A DNA stretch of 64,000 nt from an uncultured Oscillospiraceae bacterium (GCA_934622035.1 CAKTVG010000016.1:1-64000), one strand, 5' to 3'. Positions 15,685-24,687 are shown, counted from the stretch's first letter. Numbers and translations are program-made. The notes: a model not told the origin generated them from the sequence alone.

Positions 15685-16375
15685 CTGTGTTCTTCTCCTT
15701 GTTCCTTTCAAAAGCTCCTAACGCCGCAGCCCCGAAGTGGGAGATAGCGGCAGCCTGCGTGATGAGGTAAAATGCCCGGTCGGAAATGGCCTCTCTGTCG
15801 GCCAGCTCACAGAGTGAGATCTGCCGCTGGCCGGTCTGCAACTCCTTGACGGCTTTCCACAAGGCGTAGCCGTCCGCAGAAAGCGCGACGAGGCGAATTG
15901 CCACAAAATTGAGCTTTCCGCGCTCGTCCAGATGACTTTTGCAGCAATTCCAAAGTGCGCTGTCCGCCGTCAGAAGATACAGAGCTGCGAGCGCGCGATT
16001 GTCCGGTTTACGCAGAGACCTCTGCTGCATTTCGAAAATGTTTCTGTGGCGGTTGTTTTGAAACATTGCGGTTTTCTTCTCCTTGCCGTAGATTTGGGAA
16101 AGACGCAGACGGAGGTCTGCGCTAGCTGCGTCACCGAGCGCCGCACGGACGGCCTCATAAAAAGAAGCTGCACCGCATTCCAGACGAATCTCCAAAAACG
16201 GACATTCCGAAACGGTGCAGCTTTTCCGGTGATAATGCAGGCAGCAACGGCAGTCGCAGTCCTGCTTTGTGAAGCGGTACGGCCTGCGCCGACCGCCGCC
16301 GCGCTGGACGAACCCCGGCGGCTTTTTCATGAGAGCCTCCATGCGGTTGCCCTCCGGTGTTGTGGTGAAGTACAT
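15671..16375 (-). CDS. ICE accessory protein with Cys cluster, paralogue of 20143-20831
   Basis: A 234-residue protein of a family I cannot name. It has FTKQDCDCRCCLHYHRKSCTVSECPFLE, a Cys-rich knuckle that probably binds zinc, then CGAASFYEAVRAAL and a helical C-terminal region with ALWKAVKELQTGQRQISLCELADREAISD. The same architecture, including near-identical C-terminal text, recurs 4.5 kb upstream in a frameshifted copy. ATG at 16375 follows GAAAGG. Its place in an antirestriction/accessory block suggests a role in establishment after transfer, which is inference. Confidence 0.7.
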   Translation of the reverse strand: MYFTTTPEGNRMEALMKKPPGFVQRGGGRRRPYRFTKQDCDCRCCLHYHRKSCTVSECPFLEIRLECGAASFYEAVRAALGDAASADLRLRLSQIYGKEKKTAMFQNNRHRNIFEMQQRSLRKPDNRALAALYLLTADSALWNCCKSHLDERGKLNFVAIRLVALSADGYALWKAVKELQTGQRQISLCELADREAISDRAFYLITQAAAISHFGAAALGAFERNKEKNTDERL

Positions 16376-16459
16376 CTGATTTTTCCTTTCGTTTCATATT
16401 TTGGCGAGAAAACAAAATCTGAGTCCTGTTTTAAGGCTCCGAATTCATGTCTTTGCGTT

Positions 16460-16939
16460 TTAAAATTTCATTTCCATCTGCGGTGCAAGCCGCTCCGGCT
16501 CGCTCTGACTACCCAAAGCACCGGAATCAAGAGTGTGGTCAAACGGCTCATCATTTCCGTCCATAGTCGCGTTCTCCTGCACGGTTTGCTCTCTGTCGTA
16601 GAACTCTAATTCGTAGATCACGCCGCGGTCTTTATTCCTCGCATCCTTTACCTTGACCGTCGTACCGTCAAAAATATAGGCATCTGCCTTGGCGAAATCC
16701 GTCCGGAAGCCTTTGCCGCCATTATCCGTCGAAAAGCGGCTGTCCGGCTGATCTTTGATTTTGGAATAGAAGCATACTGTCTGCACCGCAGTTACGACGC
16801 GGGTCAGCCCCACCAGATCGGGGTGATACTTTTGGCTGAGCGTCTTAAACTCAACGCCGGGTCGAATGAAGCGCTTCAACTCGGCAAGGTGCTTGAGCGC
16901 GACAGGCTTCCTCTGTTTTTCTGATTTCTCCATATTCAC
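16460..16939 (-). CDS. Conserved ICE protein, unknown (159 aa)
   Basis: A soluble 159-residue protein. LKHLAELKRFIRPGVEFKTL, then VGLTRVVTAVQTVCFYSKIK, and a FAKADAYIFDGTTVKVKDAR beta region are the main features; the last 35 residues are acidic and disordered. I do not recognise a family. The start is GTG at 16939 (5 bases after GGGAGA) or ATG at 16933. It follows ardA by 13 bases in the same operon. Confidence 0.6.
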   Translation of the reverse strand: MNMEKSEKQRKPVALKHLAELKRFIRPGVEFKTLSQKYHPDLVGLTRVVTAVQTVCFYSKIKDQPDSRFSTDNGGKGFRTDFAKADAYIFDGTTVKVKDARNKDRGVIYELEFYDREQTVQENATMDGNDEPFDHTLDSGALGSQSEPERLAPQMEMKF

Positions 16940-16952
16940 ATTTCTCCCTGTG

Positions 16953-18095
16953 TCACATCTGCATTTCTCTCATCGTCATAGGCTCGTCCTGATATAAAAT
17001 GTCGAGCAAGCTCGTGTCGGTGTCGTTATAGATGAAATTACCGCCGACAAATTTGCCGTAGTATTCCTCGGCAATGTGCTCTCCGAATGCCTTGAAATCG
17101 AAGTAATCTTCCAATTCGGGTGGAACGGCATAGCAATCGTTATGGTTGACAACATACCTGCCGACATCGCTGTAATTGGCTGCGTTCTCAATAACCGTAA
17201 AGCAGCCAATGTTTTTCGCGAGCCGTGCGAGCTGCCTGGCATCCTCAGCCTCGGCATATTCCGCAATCACCCACAGCTTTTCCAACTCCATATCTGCACT
17301 GTTGACGGCGGCCGCAAGGCGGTTCAGTTCGTAAACACCTTCCTCAGCGGCAATTTCCTTGAACCGCTCGACCCATTTTTCGCTTTCGATACAATGATCC
17401 TCCCATGAGAGTTCCACAACATCCGGCGTGGGCGCGCCGAGCCGCGCAAACGCTTTGTCGATGGCTTCGTCCTCGCAGGGGAGATACAGATATTCAGTTT
17501 TTCCATCGTATTCCGCTCGCAAAGAACAGAGCGTTGGCTCATATGCATACGGCGGAAAGTTCTGCCCATCATAAACCCTTTCGAATGGAGTATCCTCGTC
17601 GACGAAAAGCAGGCCGTGTTCGGTAAAAACGCCGTTGCCGGATTGAATCAGCTTCCGTCCGAATTCTGCATATTTCGGATCGTCCGCGTCATCCGCAGGC
17701 AGGCAGCCATTGACCGCGAGCAGATATTCTCGGCCGATCTTTCCCATATCACTGATATCCTGAATCAGAGGATACCGGTTGAGGTTGAAACTCAGATTGA
17801 TGAGGTCGGGCAGAGTATCGAAGCCCTCTGATTTCAGCGCCTCATAAAACCGGTATTCCTCATCTCCGAAGAAGCTGTCCATCCGCTTGGCAAGGAAGTT
17901 GACTTCGTCCAGATCAACGAATCGGTCTTGGAGGAAGCTGAGTTCTTCGGGAAATACCACCTCTGCCACATACAGTTCCAGCGGCGTGATATTCTCGGCG
18001 TGAATTCTTGTAAGCGCCGCAGACATTTCTTTCTCGGTACAGGGAAAGCGCAGGTCAGCCTGACTGTTGCCATATTTGATTTTCAGTTTGATCAT
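16953..18095 (-). CDS. ardA: ArdA-family antirestriction protein
   Basis: A 380-residue acidic protein. The C-terminal part carries the ArdA signature LEDYFDFKAFGEHIAEEYYG, preceded by VGRYVVNHNDCYAVP; the N-terminal half has related repeats (VDLDEVNFLAKRMDSF). ArdA mimics B-form DNA and blocks type I restriction enzymes, helping incoming conjugative DNA survive. It is longer than the classic 165-residue ArdA, as in Firmicutes ICEs where two or more modules are joined. It heads a subset of accessory genes transcribed leftwards. Confidence 0.82.
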   Translation of the reverse strand: MIKLKIKYGNSQADLRFPCTEKEMSAALTRIHAENITPLELYVAEVVFPEELSFLQDRFVDLDEVNFLAKRMDSFFGDEEYRFYEALKSEGFDTLPDLINLSFNLNRYPLIQDISDMGKIGREYLLAVNGCLPADDADDPKYAEFGRKLIQSGNGVFTEHGLLFVDEDTPFERVYDGQNFPPYAYEPTLCSLRAEYDGKTEYLYLPCEDEAIDKAFARLGAPTPDVVELSWEDHCIESEKWVERFKEIAAEEGVYELNRLAAAVNSADMELEKLWVIAEYAEAEDARQLARLAKNIGCFTVIENAANYSDVGRYVVNHNDCYAVPPELEDYFDFKAFGEHIAEEYYGKFVGGNFIYNDTDTSLLDILYQDEPMTMREMQM

Positions 18096-18124
18096 GGCGA
18101 TTCTCCTCTTTGATTTTCAGGTTT

Positions 18125-19174
18125 TTAGCAGAGCTTCATTTCCTCGGCCTCCTGCGGAGAGGTGTCGGAAAGAAAATCGGAGAAATTCTCCTTTTCACCG
18201 AAAAAATTCGGGCTTGTTTCTTCGTCAAGCAAGATATATCCGCTTTCTCCGAAGTCCAGCGGCTCTTTCAGAATCACAGAGCCGCCGTGGTTAACGCCGA
18301 CCCGTGGTTCTACGGAGCAGAATTTGCCGCCGTCATCGCTGTGGCGCAGGTGGTAGCAATACAACCCCTCCGGGATGTCTGCATCCGTCAGTCGGGCATT
18401 CGAGAACAGCGCTGTTTTACCGAGCAACTCGATTTTCTCGTATTCATCATCCTCCAGATTGACATAGCCTGTACCGGCTGCATTCAGGGCAAACCCATAG
18501 TCCAGCGGTTCCAGTCCCATCAGCTCACAGCCGAGATCAATGGCCTCCCGCTCTGTTTCGGGAAACCATTCTTCGATCCGTACTCCGTTCTGATAGCGGT
18601 ATCTGCCGCAGTTATAGCCGATGTCCTCATCAGCCCACTCGTGCTCGATCTCCACATCGGGGAACATCTCCGCCAGCTTTTCCATCACCGGATGCGGAGC
18701 AGACCATGCCGTCAGGAAGCTCAGGGCGTCCCCATCCTGATAGTCTACTTTCGTCTCACCGTAGCCGTAGGAATTCCATTTGGTGCCCCAATGCTGGTTG
18801 CACCACTCATACCATGTAGGTACCCCGTATAAGCGAATGTTGTTCCAAGCGGCTTTCCCAAGTCTCCATTCCTTTTGACGAATATCCGAGTGCTGCCGAA
18901 GGAAAGCGTCCTCACTTTTACGCGGAATGTTCTCCAGATCGTCCTGATGGGTCGTTCCGCCGAGGGTGTAGACCTCAATGAAATCCTGATAGGCTTTCAG
19001 CCCGGTACTCGTCTGACTGCCCGCCTCGATATTCAGGCTCTCCGGCATGGGTATGATCTTGTTGAAATCTACCGATCCGATTCCAAGATCATCATACTGG
19101 ATGGCCTCCAGCATGGCTCGGATCTGCTCAGGCCCTCCGTGCAGCGTCAGCACATTTGTTACATGGTTTGGCAC
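18125..19174 (-). CDS. DUF1281/YubB-like plus LPD28-domain ICE protein
   Basis: The N-terminus PNHVTNVLTLHGGPEQIRAM fits the ferredoxin-like DUF1281/YubB domain, with WYEWCNQHWGTKWNSYG typical of its core. The C-terminal third (LYCYHLRHSDDGGKFCSVEPRVGVNHGG) resembles LPD28, a domain of large polyvalent proteins of mobile elements. The GTG at 19174 is chosen because AGGAGG sits 8 bases upstream and relatives start MPNHVTN; an open frame continues to 19255 without a good ribosome site. The role may be protection of transferred DNA; activity is unknown. Confidence 0.72.
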   Translation of the reverse strand: MPNHVTNVLTLHGGPEQIRAMLEAIQYDDLGIGSVDFNKIIPMPESLNIEAGSQTSTGLKAYQDFIEVYTLGGTTHQDDLENIPRKSEDAFLRQHSDIRQKEWRLGKAAWNNIRLYGVPTWYEWCNQHWGTKWNSYGYGETKVDYQDGDALSFLTAWSAPHPVMEKLAEMFPDVEIEHEWADEDIGYNCGRYRYQNGVRIEEWFPETEREAIDLGCELMGLEPLDYGFALNAAGTGYVNLEDDEYEKIELLGKTALFSNARLTDADIPEGLYCYHLRHSDDGGKFCSVEPRVGVNHGGSVILKEPLDFGESGYILLDEETSPNFFGEKENFSDFLSDTSPQEAEEMKLC

Positions 19175-19292
19175 ACATTCTTCCTCCTGTTCCATTTTCA
19201 TCTCAAAGCCCTGCGCTTCCTGCATTGTCTGTTGTTCCGCCAGCTCCGCCGCCATGTGTTTACAATTGATCGTTCATTGACTGCGGCTCTTT

Positions 19293-20150
19293 TCATCCCA
19301 ATTTCATTGTTTGAAAGTTAGGATTGGCTGACATCCGTTGGCGAAAGACAGTTTCATTTTCCATGAAGTAGTCGCTGCCGCTGTTCCAGAAGGAAACATA
19401 AATCTCACCGTCGGCAGTACGGATAGGGCGTTGTTCCACCCCCTCGCCGAAGCCGTCTGCTGCCTGCCCGATCAGTTCGTCGATCCATTCCTGTTCTTCT
19501 GCCGGGGAAAGGACTTCCCGTAATCCGGTGCGGATCACACCGAACAGTTCCCCTTTTACCTCCTGCACATCCCAGACGGCGGAAACGATCTTTGCTTTGG
19601 CGGACTCGCTTCCGTCAAAGTAGTCGGCCATATCGTTCAGATCCTCGTTTTGCTTCTTTTGAAGCAGCTCCCGGATCGCTTGCTCATTGTCGAGCGCATA
19701 GCCGTTGTCTACCTCATACCAATCGCCGTATTCCTCGTCCGTCATACGGACCTGAAGCGGACAGTAGTAGTTGACGGTTGCGGCGATCAGGTCCGCTGTC
19801 ATTGCCTGAATGTCCGCCAGAACCGCCTGCGGCGAGTGATACTGTCCATAGACGATGCTCTGCTCGATCTCATGCTGCACCTCCGGTCTGGCGTGTACCA
19901 CAGCGTGAGCACACACATTGGCGTCCTCCAGCGAATGGGATGGTCGGAACAGCACCGCGAGATTCTGCCCGATGTCCGACTCAGAATAGAGCTTGACGGA
20001 GATCGGCTGATTTTCTTCATCCATGATTGGAATGTCCTTGCCCAGCCTGCGGACACCGATCTGCGACAGTTCATATTGCAGACTCAGGCGATCCATGGGC
20101 AGCTCCAAAATTGCAGTCTGTTCGTTATATGAGATTATGGCTCTAAGCAT
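19293..20150 (-). CDS. Conserved ICE accessory protein (285 aa)
   Basis: A soluble acidic protein beginning MLRAIISYNEQTAILELPMDR. The first 90 residues look like a small alpha/beta domain (LSLQYELSQIGVRRLGKDI); the middle is helical; the last 40 have IYVSFWNSGSDYFMENE. I recognise it only as a recurring neighbour of antirestriction genes in Tn1549-type ICEs. ATG at 20150 follows GGAGGTGCGCC and overlaps the upstream reading frame by 8 bases. Confidence 0.65.
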   Translation of the reverse strand: MLRAIISYNEQTAILELPMDRLSLQYELSQIGVRRLGKDIPIMDEENQPISVKLYSESDIGQNLAVLFRPSHSLEDANVCAHAVVHARPEVQHEIEQSIVYGQYHSPQAVLADIQAMTADLIAATVNYYCPLQVRMTDEEYGDWYEVDNGYALDNEQAIRELLQKKQNEDLNDMADYFDGSESAKAKIVSAVWDVQEVKGELFGVIRTGLREVLSPAEEQEWIDELIGQAADGFGEGVEQRPIRTADGEIYVSFWNSGSDYFMENETVFRQRMSANPNFQTMKLG

Positions 20151-20831
20151 GGCGCACCTCCGCTTTCAGCACCGCCGCACCGAAGCGGGCAATTGTGACT
20201 GCCTGCACGATCAGGCGAAAGGCCCAATCTGAGATCACGCTGCTATCAGCCAGCTCACACAGCGAGATCTGCCGCTCACCGGTCTGCAATTCCTTGACCG
20301 CTTTCCAAAGAGCATAGCAGTCTGTAGACACATCGCCGAGGCGCACCGCCTGCAGATCGACTTTGCCACGGTCGGAAAAGTATCGCCTTGTCTTGAACCA
20401 CAAGGTCTGATCCGCAGTCAGAAGATACAGCACAGCAAGGCTGCGGTGATCCGGTTTTCGCAGGTGCAATTTCTGCGCCTCAAAACGCTGTTTGTGCAGA
20501 TCGGTTTGAAAAATCATAGGGGCATCATCCTTTCTGTCGTAGAGATGTGAAAGCCGTCTTTGAAACGGCGTATGTCGTGCGTCGGCGAATGCCGCATGAA
20601 TGGCTTCATAAAAAGAGGCTGCGCCGCAGGTGAGCCCGAATCCAGTACCGGACAGACCTCCATGGAGCAGCCTTTCTTTTTTCTGTGGTAGAGGCAGAGC
20701 CTGCAATCGCAGTCCGCTTTGCTGAATGGATATACCCCACGGATCCTACCGCCGCCCCGTTGATTTCCACCGGGCGGTCGCTGCATGATGGCCTCCATGC
20801 TGTTGAGGGATGGCGTGCTGGTGAAGTACAT
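20143..20831 (-). pseudogene. Paralogue of 15671-16375 with a single-base frameshift
   Basis: The start (MYFTSTPSLNSMEAIMQRPPG) and the Cys knuckle (DCDCRLCLYH ... CSMEVCPVLD) are in one frame. From about 20645 the homologous text (LTCGAASFYEAIHAAF ... ALWKAVKELQTGERQISLCELAD) is in another. Aligning with the intact copy places a one-base deletion within the codons after CPVL. The ribosome site AAGGAGCGATC is intact. It is either a recent mutation or an assembly error. Confidence 0.8.
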
Positions 20832-20856
20832 TTTGATCGCTCCTTTTTCGTGAAAT

Positions 20857-20933
20857 AGAAAAAGCCCGAAGTCTTTTGCAAAACTTCGGGCTTGAAAAAT
20901 GCGAAACGGCGGACAAGTTTAGGCTTGTCCGCC
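20857..20933 (-). terminator. Terminator and adjacent hairpin upstream of the accessory operon
   Basis: AGCCCGAAGT (20863-20872) pairs with ACTTCGGGCT (20883-20892) and is followed on the minus strand by five T. Next to it GGCGGACAAG (20908-20917) pairs with CTTGTCCGCC (20924-20933). Both lie between the gene at 21166 and the first accessory gene at 20831, so they could act as an attenuator of the accessory operon. Confidence 0.75.
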
Positions 20934-21038
20934 ATCTGCGAATATTTGGTTGTACGGGAGTTCGATACTGCACCCAAAGGGAAGACAACGGTTTTACATC
21001 TTCACATATGCATCTCGAAATCCCGGCATTTGGGCAGC

Positions 21039-21061
21039 AAAAAACCCCGATAAAATCGGGG
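21039..21061 (-). terminator. Terminator after the 66-residue gene
   Basis: CCCCGAT (21045-21051), loop AAA, ATCGGGG (21055-21061), then six T on the minus strand. The rest of 20934-21165 has no gene that I can see. Confidence 0.85.
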
Positions 21062-21165
21062 TTTTCGCGGAACATATCCTTTTTATATTCCTTTTATGTG
21101 AAGACAGGACAATAGAGATGTTTTTGTGTTTTCGCTGTCATGACTTGAACCCGTGTAATATATAG

Positions 21166-21366
21166 TTACAATCCTAATTCCCGTTCTGCGGATGCTATCA
21201 TCTGACGATATTCCTGTTGCAACTCATATGGTATGTTGCTGTATCCATCAATCTTGTTATCCGCTTGTATCAAAAATCTTCTTGCGGTTTCTTTATTGGA
21301 AGCAGACTTTGCAGCTTCAATTAATGCACTAAGTTCACTTTCAAATTCCCATTTAGGTATTTTCAT
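21166..21366 (-). CDS. Small hypothetical protein (66 aa)
   Basis: Starts MKIPKWEFESELSALIEAAK after AAAGGAAATGATT. It is helical and soluble, with IDGYSNIPYELQQEYRQMI in the middle. No family recognised. It is AT-rich like the next gene and unlike the rest of the ICE, so both probably arrived together as cargo; it has its own terminator downstream. Confidence 0.55.
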   Translation of the reverse strand: MKIPKWEFESELSALIEAAKSASNKETARRFLIQADNKIDGYSNIPYELQQEYRQMIASAERELGL

Positions 21367-21487
21367 AATCATTTCCTTTCTTTGAACATAAAAGTTCATT
21401 TGTTGTTCCGCTTTTTTAAGATGATTTCACATTCATCATATAATAAGCATAAAATTTACATCTCTAATCAAGTCCAAGCCAACGCTT

Positions 21488-22876
21488 TTAGTCACAGTCT
21501 CCAGCGCAATTTATGCAGAATCCATTCCCCCCATCATTTTCGATATTAAGTGGCTCACCACATCTTGGACAGTATCCCAGTTCTCCAGGAGGATCAGATC
21601 GTTCGGAAGAATAGGTTTGTTTTAGTTTCCCCCCACTGATAATAGCTGTCTCATAACTATTGTCATCTTCAAAATCATAAAACGCCTCAGCTTCCCGTTC
21701 TACTTGAACAACAATCTGTCCTTCAAATACATGATCCTTCCCATTGGAGCGAATAATCTCTTTGGTATCATCATCTTTTCCCCAATATTCGTAAGATGTT
21801 CCTTCTATGGTTACATTATAAATAAACTCATAGGTAACTGTATTGTCGTTGCGAGCAATTCTTTCCGCTCTAACAAATTCATTATCTGTAATTTCAAATT
21901 CATCAATTCCCTCTGACCCAATATCAGCCGAATCATCATCGATATAGTCAATTGCACTATACATTAATTCTTCTTCAACTGATTCAAAAACACTATCTGC
22001 AATTTTTCTGCAGTAATCACTGTCTGTCATACGAAGAGCAATTTCAACAGCATCGTTCTTTTCTATGCTATAATCTTCAGAAATCTCTGCAAAAAAGTCT
22101 TGTGAGGTCATTGGAATAATCTGCTGACCGGTCTTCACAAATTCCTTAATCAGTTTTGTATGGAAGCGCCTGCAATCATTTATATATTCCCACCAGTCCG
22201 CTTTAACATCATCTGTAACAAACACCAAATTTGTTGATTTGTTTTTTGCGTATCGCAAAGTTTCATTCCAAAGAATTAAATCACTATACTTCCGAACGCC
22301 ATCCTTATTCTTTGCATCTTCATATCCCGGAGGAGTCTTAGAATCATATCTTTTTTGGCCATCATCACACCAACGATAAATATCTTCCTGTGATGGCGAA
22401 GACATAACTTGCCCGTTAGAATCTATTTCCGATACAAAATTGCTGAGATAATCAACTCCAGACCACGAGTGCTGAATAAGATCAAGGGCTGCGTGTGCTT
22501 CAAAATAATTATCAAGTACATCTCTAACGGCATCTAATTTTTCTGATAAATTAGCCTTTAAATCATCAATGTCTTGAAATTGAAGCCTTTCAAGTCCATG
22601 ACATGAAACAAGTATTTTTTCTTTAGCTGATGATATTTGGCGTTCCGTTTCTTTGCTGGCTTCTTTTGTGCGCTCTTCCATTTTGGAGAATTCTACACTT
22701 TTGTGCTTATCATATTCCAATTTTACTGTTGCAGGAAGAACAATATATTCTTTTACGGCGTTTAAACACTCAAGTGCAAACTCAGAGAATTCCGGTGAAT
22801 ATCTGTATATATTTAAAAGGACATTGGTGTCTAATATCACACGATATCCGTTTTCAATGTGGTTTCTTATATTCAT
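21488..22876 (-). CDS. PIN-like nuclease-domain protein with C-terminal zinc ribbon
   Basis: A 462-residue protein. The N-terminal PIN-like domain has VILDTNVLLNIYRY (first metal-binding Asp), LPATVKLEYDKHK (conserved Glu) and, near residue 205-235, PPGYEDAKNKDGVRKYSDLILW followed by LVFVTDDVKADWW with the last acidic pair. The middle is an acidic, possibly helical linker. The C-terminus is a zinc ribbon, CPRCGEPLN ... CINCAGDC. PIN domains cut RNA or single-stranded DNA; large PIN-like proteins of this kind occur among accessory and defence genes. The ATG at 22876 follows AAAGGAAG. It is strikingly AT-rich and has its own strong promoter. Confidence 0.78.
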   Translation of the reverse strand: MNIRNHIENGYRVILDTNVLLNIYRYSPEFSEFALECLNAVKEYIVLPATVKLEYDKHKSVEFSKMEERTKEASKETERQISSAKEKILVSCHGLERLQFQDIDDLKANLSEKLDAVRDVLDNYFEAHAALDLIQHSWSGVDYLSNFVSEIDSNGQVMSSPSQEDIYRWCDDGQKRYDSKTPPGYEDAKNKDGVRKYSDLILWNETLRYAKNKSTNLVFVTDDVKADWWEYINDCRRFHTKLIKEFVKTGQQIIPMTSQDFFAEISEDYSIEKNDAVEIALRMTDSDYCRKIADSVFESVEEELMYSAIDYIDDDSADIGSEGIDEFEITDNEFVRAERIARNDNTVTYEFIYNVTIEGTSYEYWGKDDDTKEIIRSNGKDHVFEGQIVVQVEREAEAFYDFEDDNSYETAIISGGKLKQTYSSERSDPPGELGYCPRCGEPLNIENDGGNGFCINCAGDCD

Positions 22877-22918
22877 TTTCAACTTCCTTTGCTCAATATC
22901 ATGCTTTGTAGTTCCTAT

Positions 22919-22947
22919 ATTATAGCATATTTGAGGCTGTTTTTCAA
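22919..22947 (-). promoter_or_regulatory. Sigma-70-type promoter of the PIN-like gene
   Basis: On the minus strand TTGAAA (22942-22947), 17-base spacer, TATAAT (22919-22924), about 43 bases before the ATG. The IS481 copy ends only 30 bases upstream, so the promoter is intact. Confidence 0.8.
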
Positions 22948-22976
22948 ATAACTTGCATATAAACAAAAACGCTGAT

Positions 22977-24028
22977 TGTAGAACTATAATACATCTTGGA
23001 CAAAGGGGAAAAAGGGTATGCGGAATAGGGCCTCATGTGTTAAAGTTGAGTTACCACACAACAACTTGACAAAAGGAGACCATATTCCTCATGAATCAGA
23101 GTATAACACAAGACATGAAGTATCGTCAATCCCTAATGAAGTACGCAGAAAAATATGGCGTCGCGCGCGCCAGCCGGAAGTACAACAAAAGCCGGTCGTA
23201 CATCTACTTCTGGAAACAGCGTTGGGATGGAAGTGTGGCGTCCCTTGCCTGTCAATCCAGACGCCCGCACAGCCATCCAAACCAGCACACGGAGGCCGAG
23301 CTGAAGCTCATCCGTGACATGCGCCGCCGGAATCCGACGCTTGGTATGATCGAGCTCTGGCACCGTCTGCGGCAGCGCGGCTATACCCGCTGTCCGGAAA
23401 GTCTGTTCCGCGTGATGCGCAAAATAGGGCTGTTTCCCGCCGAAAAGTCGAAAAAAACATACAAACCAAAGCCTTATGAGCAAATGTCCCATCCGGGGGA
23501 ACGCGTTCAGGTGGACGTGAAGGTCGTACCTCGTAAATGTATTACAGACCCGGAGCTTCGCCTGTTCCAATACACCGCAATCGACGAGTTCACGCGTCTG
23601 CGCTTTCTTGCCGCCTATCCGGAGCAGTCCACCTATTCCTCTGCCGATTTCCTGCGGAAGCTGCGGGCGTGGTACGCCCGCAGAGGCATACAAGTGGAAT
23701 GTGTCCAGACGGACAACGGCTTTGAGTTTACCAACCGTTTTTCCAACAGCAAGCGCGACCTGCCGACGCTGTTTGAACGGACTGCCGCCGAGCTTGGCAT
23801 CCGGCACAAGCTGATCCGCCCCTATACCCCGCGGCACAACGGCAAGGTCGAGCGCAGCCACCGCGAGGATCAGAAGCGTTTTTATTCCTGCCATGCGTTT
23901 TACTCTCTGGATGACTTCGCAAAGCAACTCGCCGTCCACAATCGCCGTTCCAACAAACTTACCCATGAGGCCCCTCCGCTGGCGCTCTCCTTCAGAGTTT
24001 GCTGTCCAATATGTTTGACAAACCTACA
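22977..24028 (+). mobile_element. IS481-family insertion sequence (1052 bp)
   Basis: Terminal inverted repeats of 26 bases (22977-23002 and 24003-24028) match at 19 positions and share TGTAG at the outer end and TTGGACA inside. They enclose one DDE transposase gene whose stop lies within the right repeat, as in IS481. Length fits the family. No clear target duplication is visible. It sits at the border between ICE cargo and chromosomal tRNA DNA. Confidence 0.82.
23091..24018 (+). pseudogene. IS481-type transposase, frameshifted near the C-terminus
   Basis: N-terminal helix-turn-helix (YGVARASRKYNKSRSYIYFWKQRW), then a DDE core: VQVDVKVVP (first Asp), CVQTDNGFEF (second Asp) and HNGKVERSHREDQKRF (Glu). 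After AVHNRRSN the frame goes wrong: the expected tail MRPLRWRSPSEFAVQYV is found in the next frame, ending at TGA 24016-24018. An extra A in the ACAAAC stretch near 23957 would explain it. The unshifted frame runs on to 24053 with an unrelated tail. Either a decayed copy or a slippage or sequencing artefact. Confidence 0.82.
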
Positions 24029-24260
24029 TATGCGTAATTATATCATTACCTGAACTGGATTTTTCGCAAATATCCGGTTCGAGTCCCATCTTCTAAACAC
24101 ATTTAGTAGTTGCTTACAGAGCAAAGAAATTCTATTCGTACAACATCAATTTCGGTATTCTTTTGCTACTGAACGCAAAAAACAGGCTTCAAAGTAGCCA
24201 ATCGACCGCTCCAAAGCCCGATTTTCTATGATTTGCTCCGTATTTTGCCCTGAAAGCAAG

Positions 24261-24300
24261 AACAAACCTCTCTTGCCTTGGTAGACAAAAGAGGTTTGTT
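24261..24300 (-). terminator. Terminator of the tRNA-Ala transcript
   Basis: AACAAACCTC/T (24261-24271) pairs with AGAGGTTTGTT (24290-24300) in an 11-bp perfect stem immediately after the tRNA CCA end. The T tract beyond is weak (CTTGCTTT). The 24029-24260 stretch has no gene that I can support. Confidence 0.7.
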
Positions 24301-24303
24301 TTA

Positions 24304-24379
24304 TGGTGGACCTGAAGAGACTCGAACTCTCGACCTCTCGGATGCGAACCGAACGCTCTCCCAACTGAGCTACAGGCCC
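24304..24379 (-). tRNA. tRNA-Ala (anticodon CGC)
   Basis: A 76-base cloverleaf on the minus strand. The acceptor stem GGGCCTG pairs with CAGGTCC, the D arm is GCTCAGTTGGGAGAGC, the anticodon loop TTCGCAT gives anticodon CGC, the T arm is GAGAGTTCGAGTCTC, and CCA is encoded. It is the last and only complete unit of a repeat array of tRNA 5' halves that lies upstream, and probably shares their promoter at 24872-24900. Confidence 0.88.
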
Positions 24380-24481
24380 GAATGCGCTATTTAACGAAAC
24401 TTTTGATACTTTACACGTTTTAACAAGGGAAGCAGTGAAGAATGCGGCAAAACACAGCGGGAAATGGGGGGGGATGCGCTC

Positions 24482-24533
24482 AAAAAGGGCCCGCTTTAAG
24501 GACCATTTGCTCTCCCAGCTGAGCTACAGGCCC
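24482..24533 (-). ncRNA. tRNA-Ala 5'-half minihelix unit A (52 nt)
   Basis: Starts GGGCCTGTAGCTCAGCTGGG, has a complete D hairpin, then GCGGGCCC followed by five T. GGGCC at the 5' end pairs with GGCCC before the T run, so the RNA can close on itself and looks like a terminator built from a tRNA half. Confidence 0.45.
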
Positions 24534-24635
24534 AAATGTGCTATTTAATAAAACTTTTGATGCTTTACACGTTTTAACAAGGGAAGCAGTGAAGAATGCA
24601 GCAAAACAAAGCGGGAAATGGGGGGGGATGCGCTC

Positions 24636-24687
24636 AAAAAGGGGCCGCTTTAAGAACCATTTGCTCTCCCAGCTGAGCTACAGGCCC
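24636..24687 (-). ncRNA. tRNA-Ala 5'-half minihelix unit B (52 nt)
   Basis: Same as unit A except that the closing strand is GCGGCCCC; pairing with 5' GGGCC is kept although the sequence differs, a hint that the stem matters. Confidence 0.45.

Noticed and set aside
20606..20977. 123-codon minus-strand frame over the terminators upstream of the accessory operon
   Set aside because: It runs through two strong hairpins and the start of a better gene in another frame.
1..24000. Prophage
   Set aside because: No capsid, portal, terminase or tail genes; VirB4/VirB6/pilin-type genes show a conjugative element.
24060..24110. Possible tRNA 3' remnant (GGTTCGAGTCCCATC) just outside the IS481 copy, as an ICE attachment site
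   Set aside because: Only the T-loop-like stretch is recognisable, the T stem does not pair well, and no matching copy at the far end of the ICE can be seen in this window.
24146..24364. 72-codon open frame ending over the tRNA-Ala
   Set aside because: Its start lies inside the tRNA gene and it crosses the terminator hairpin; no ribosome site.
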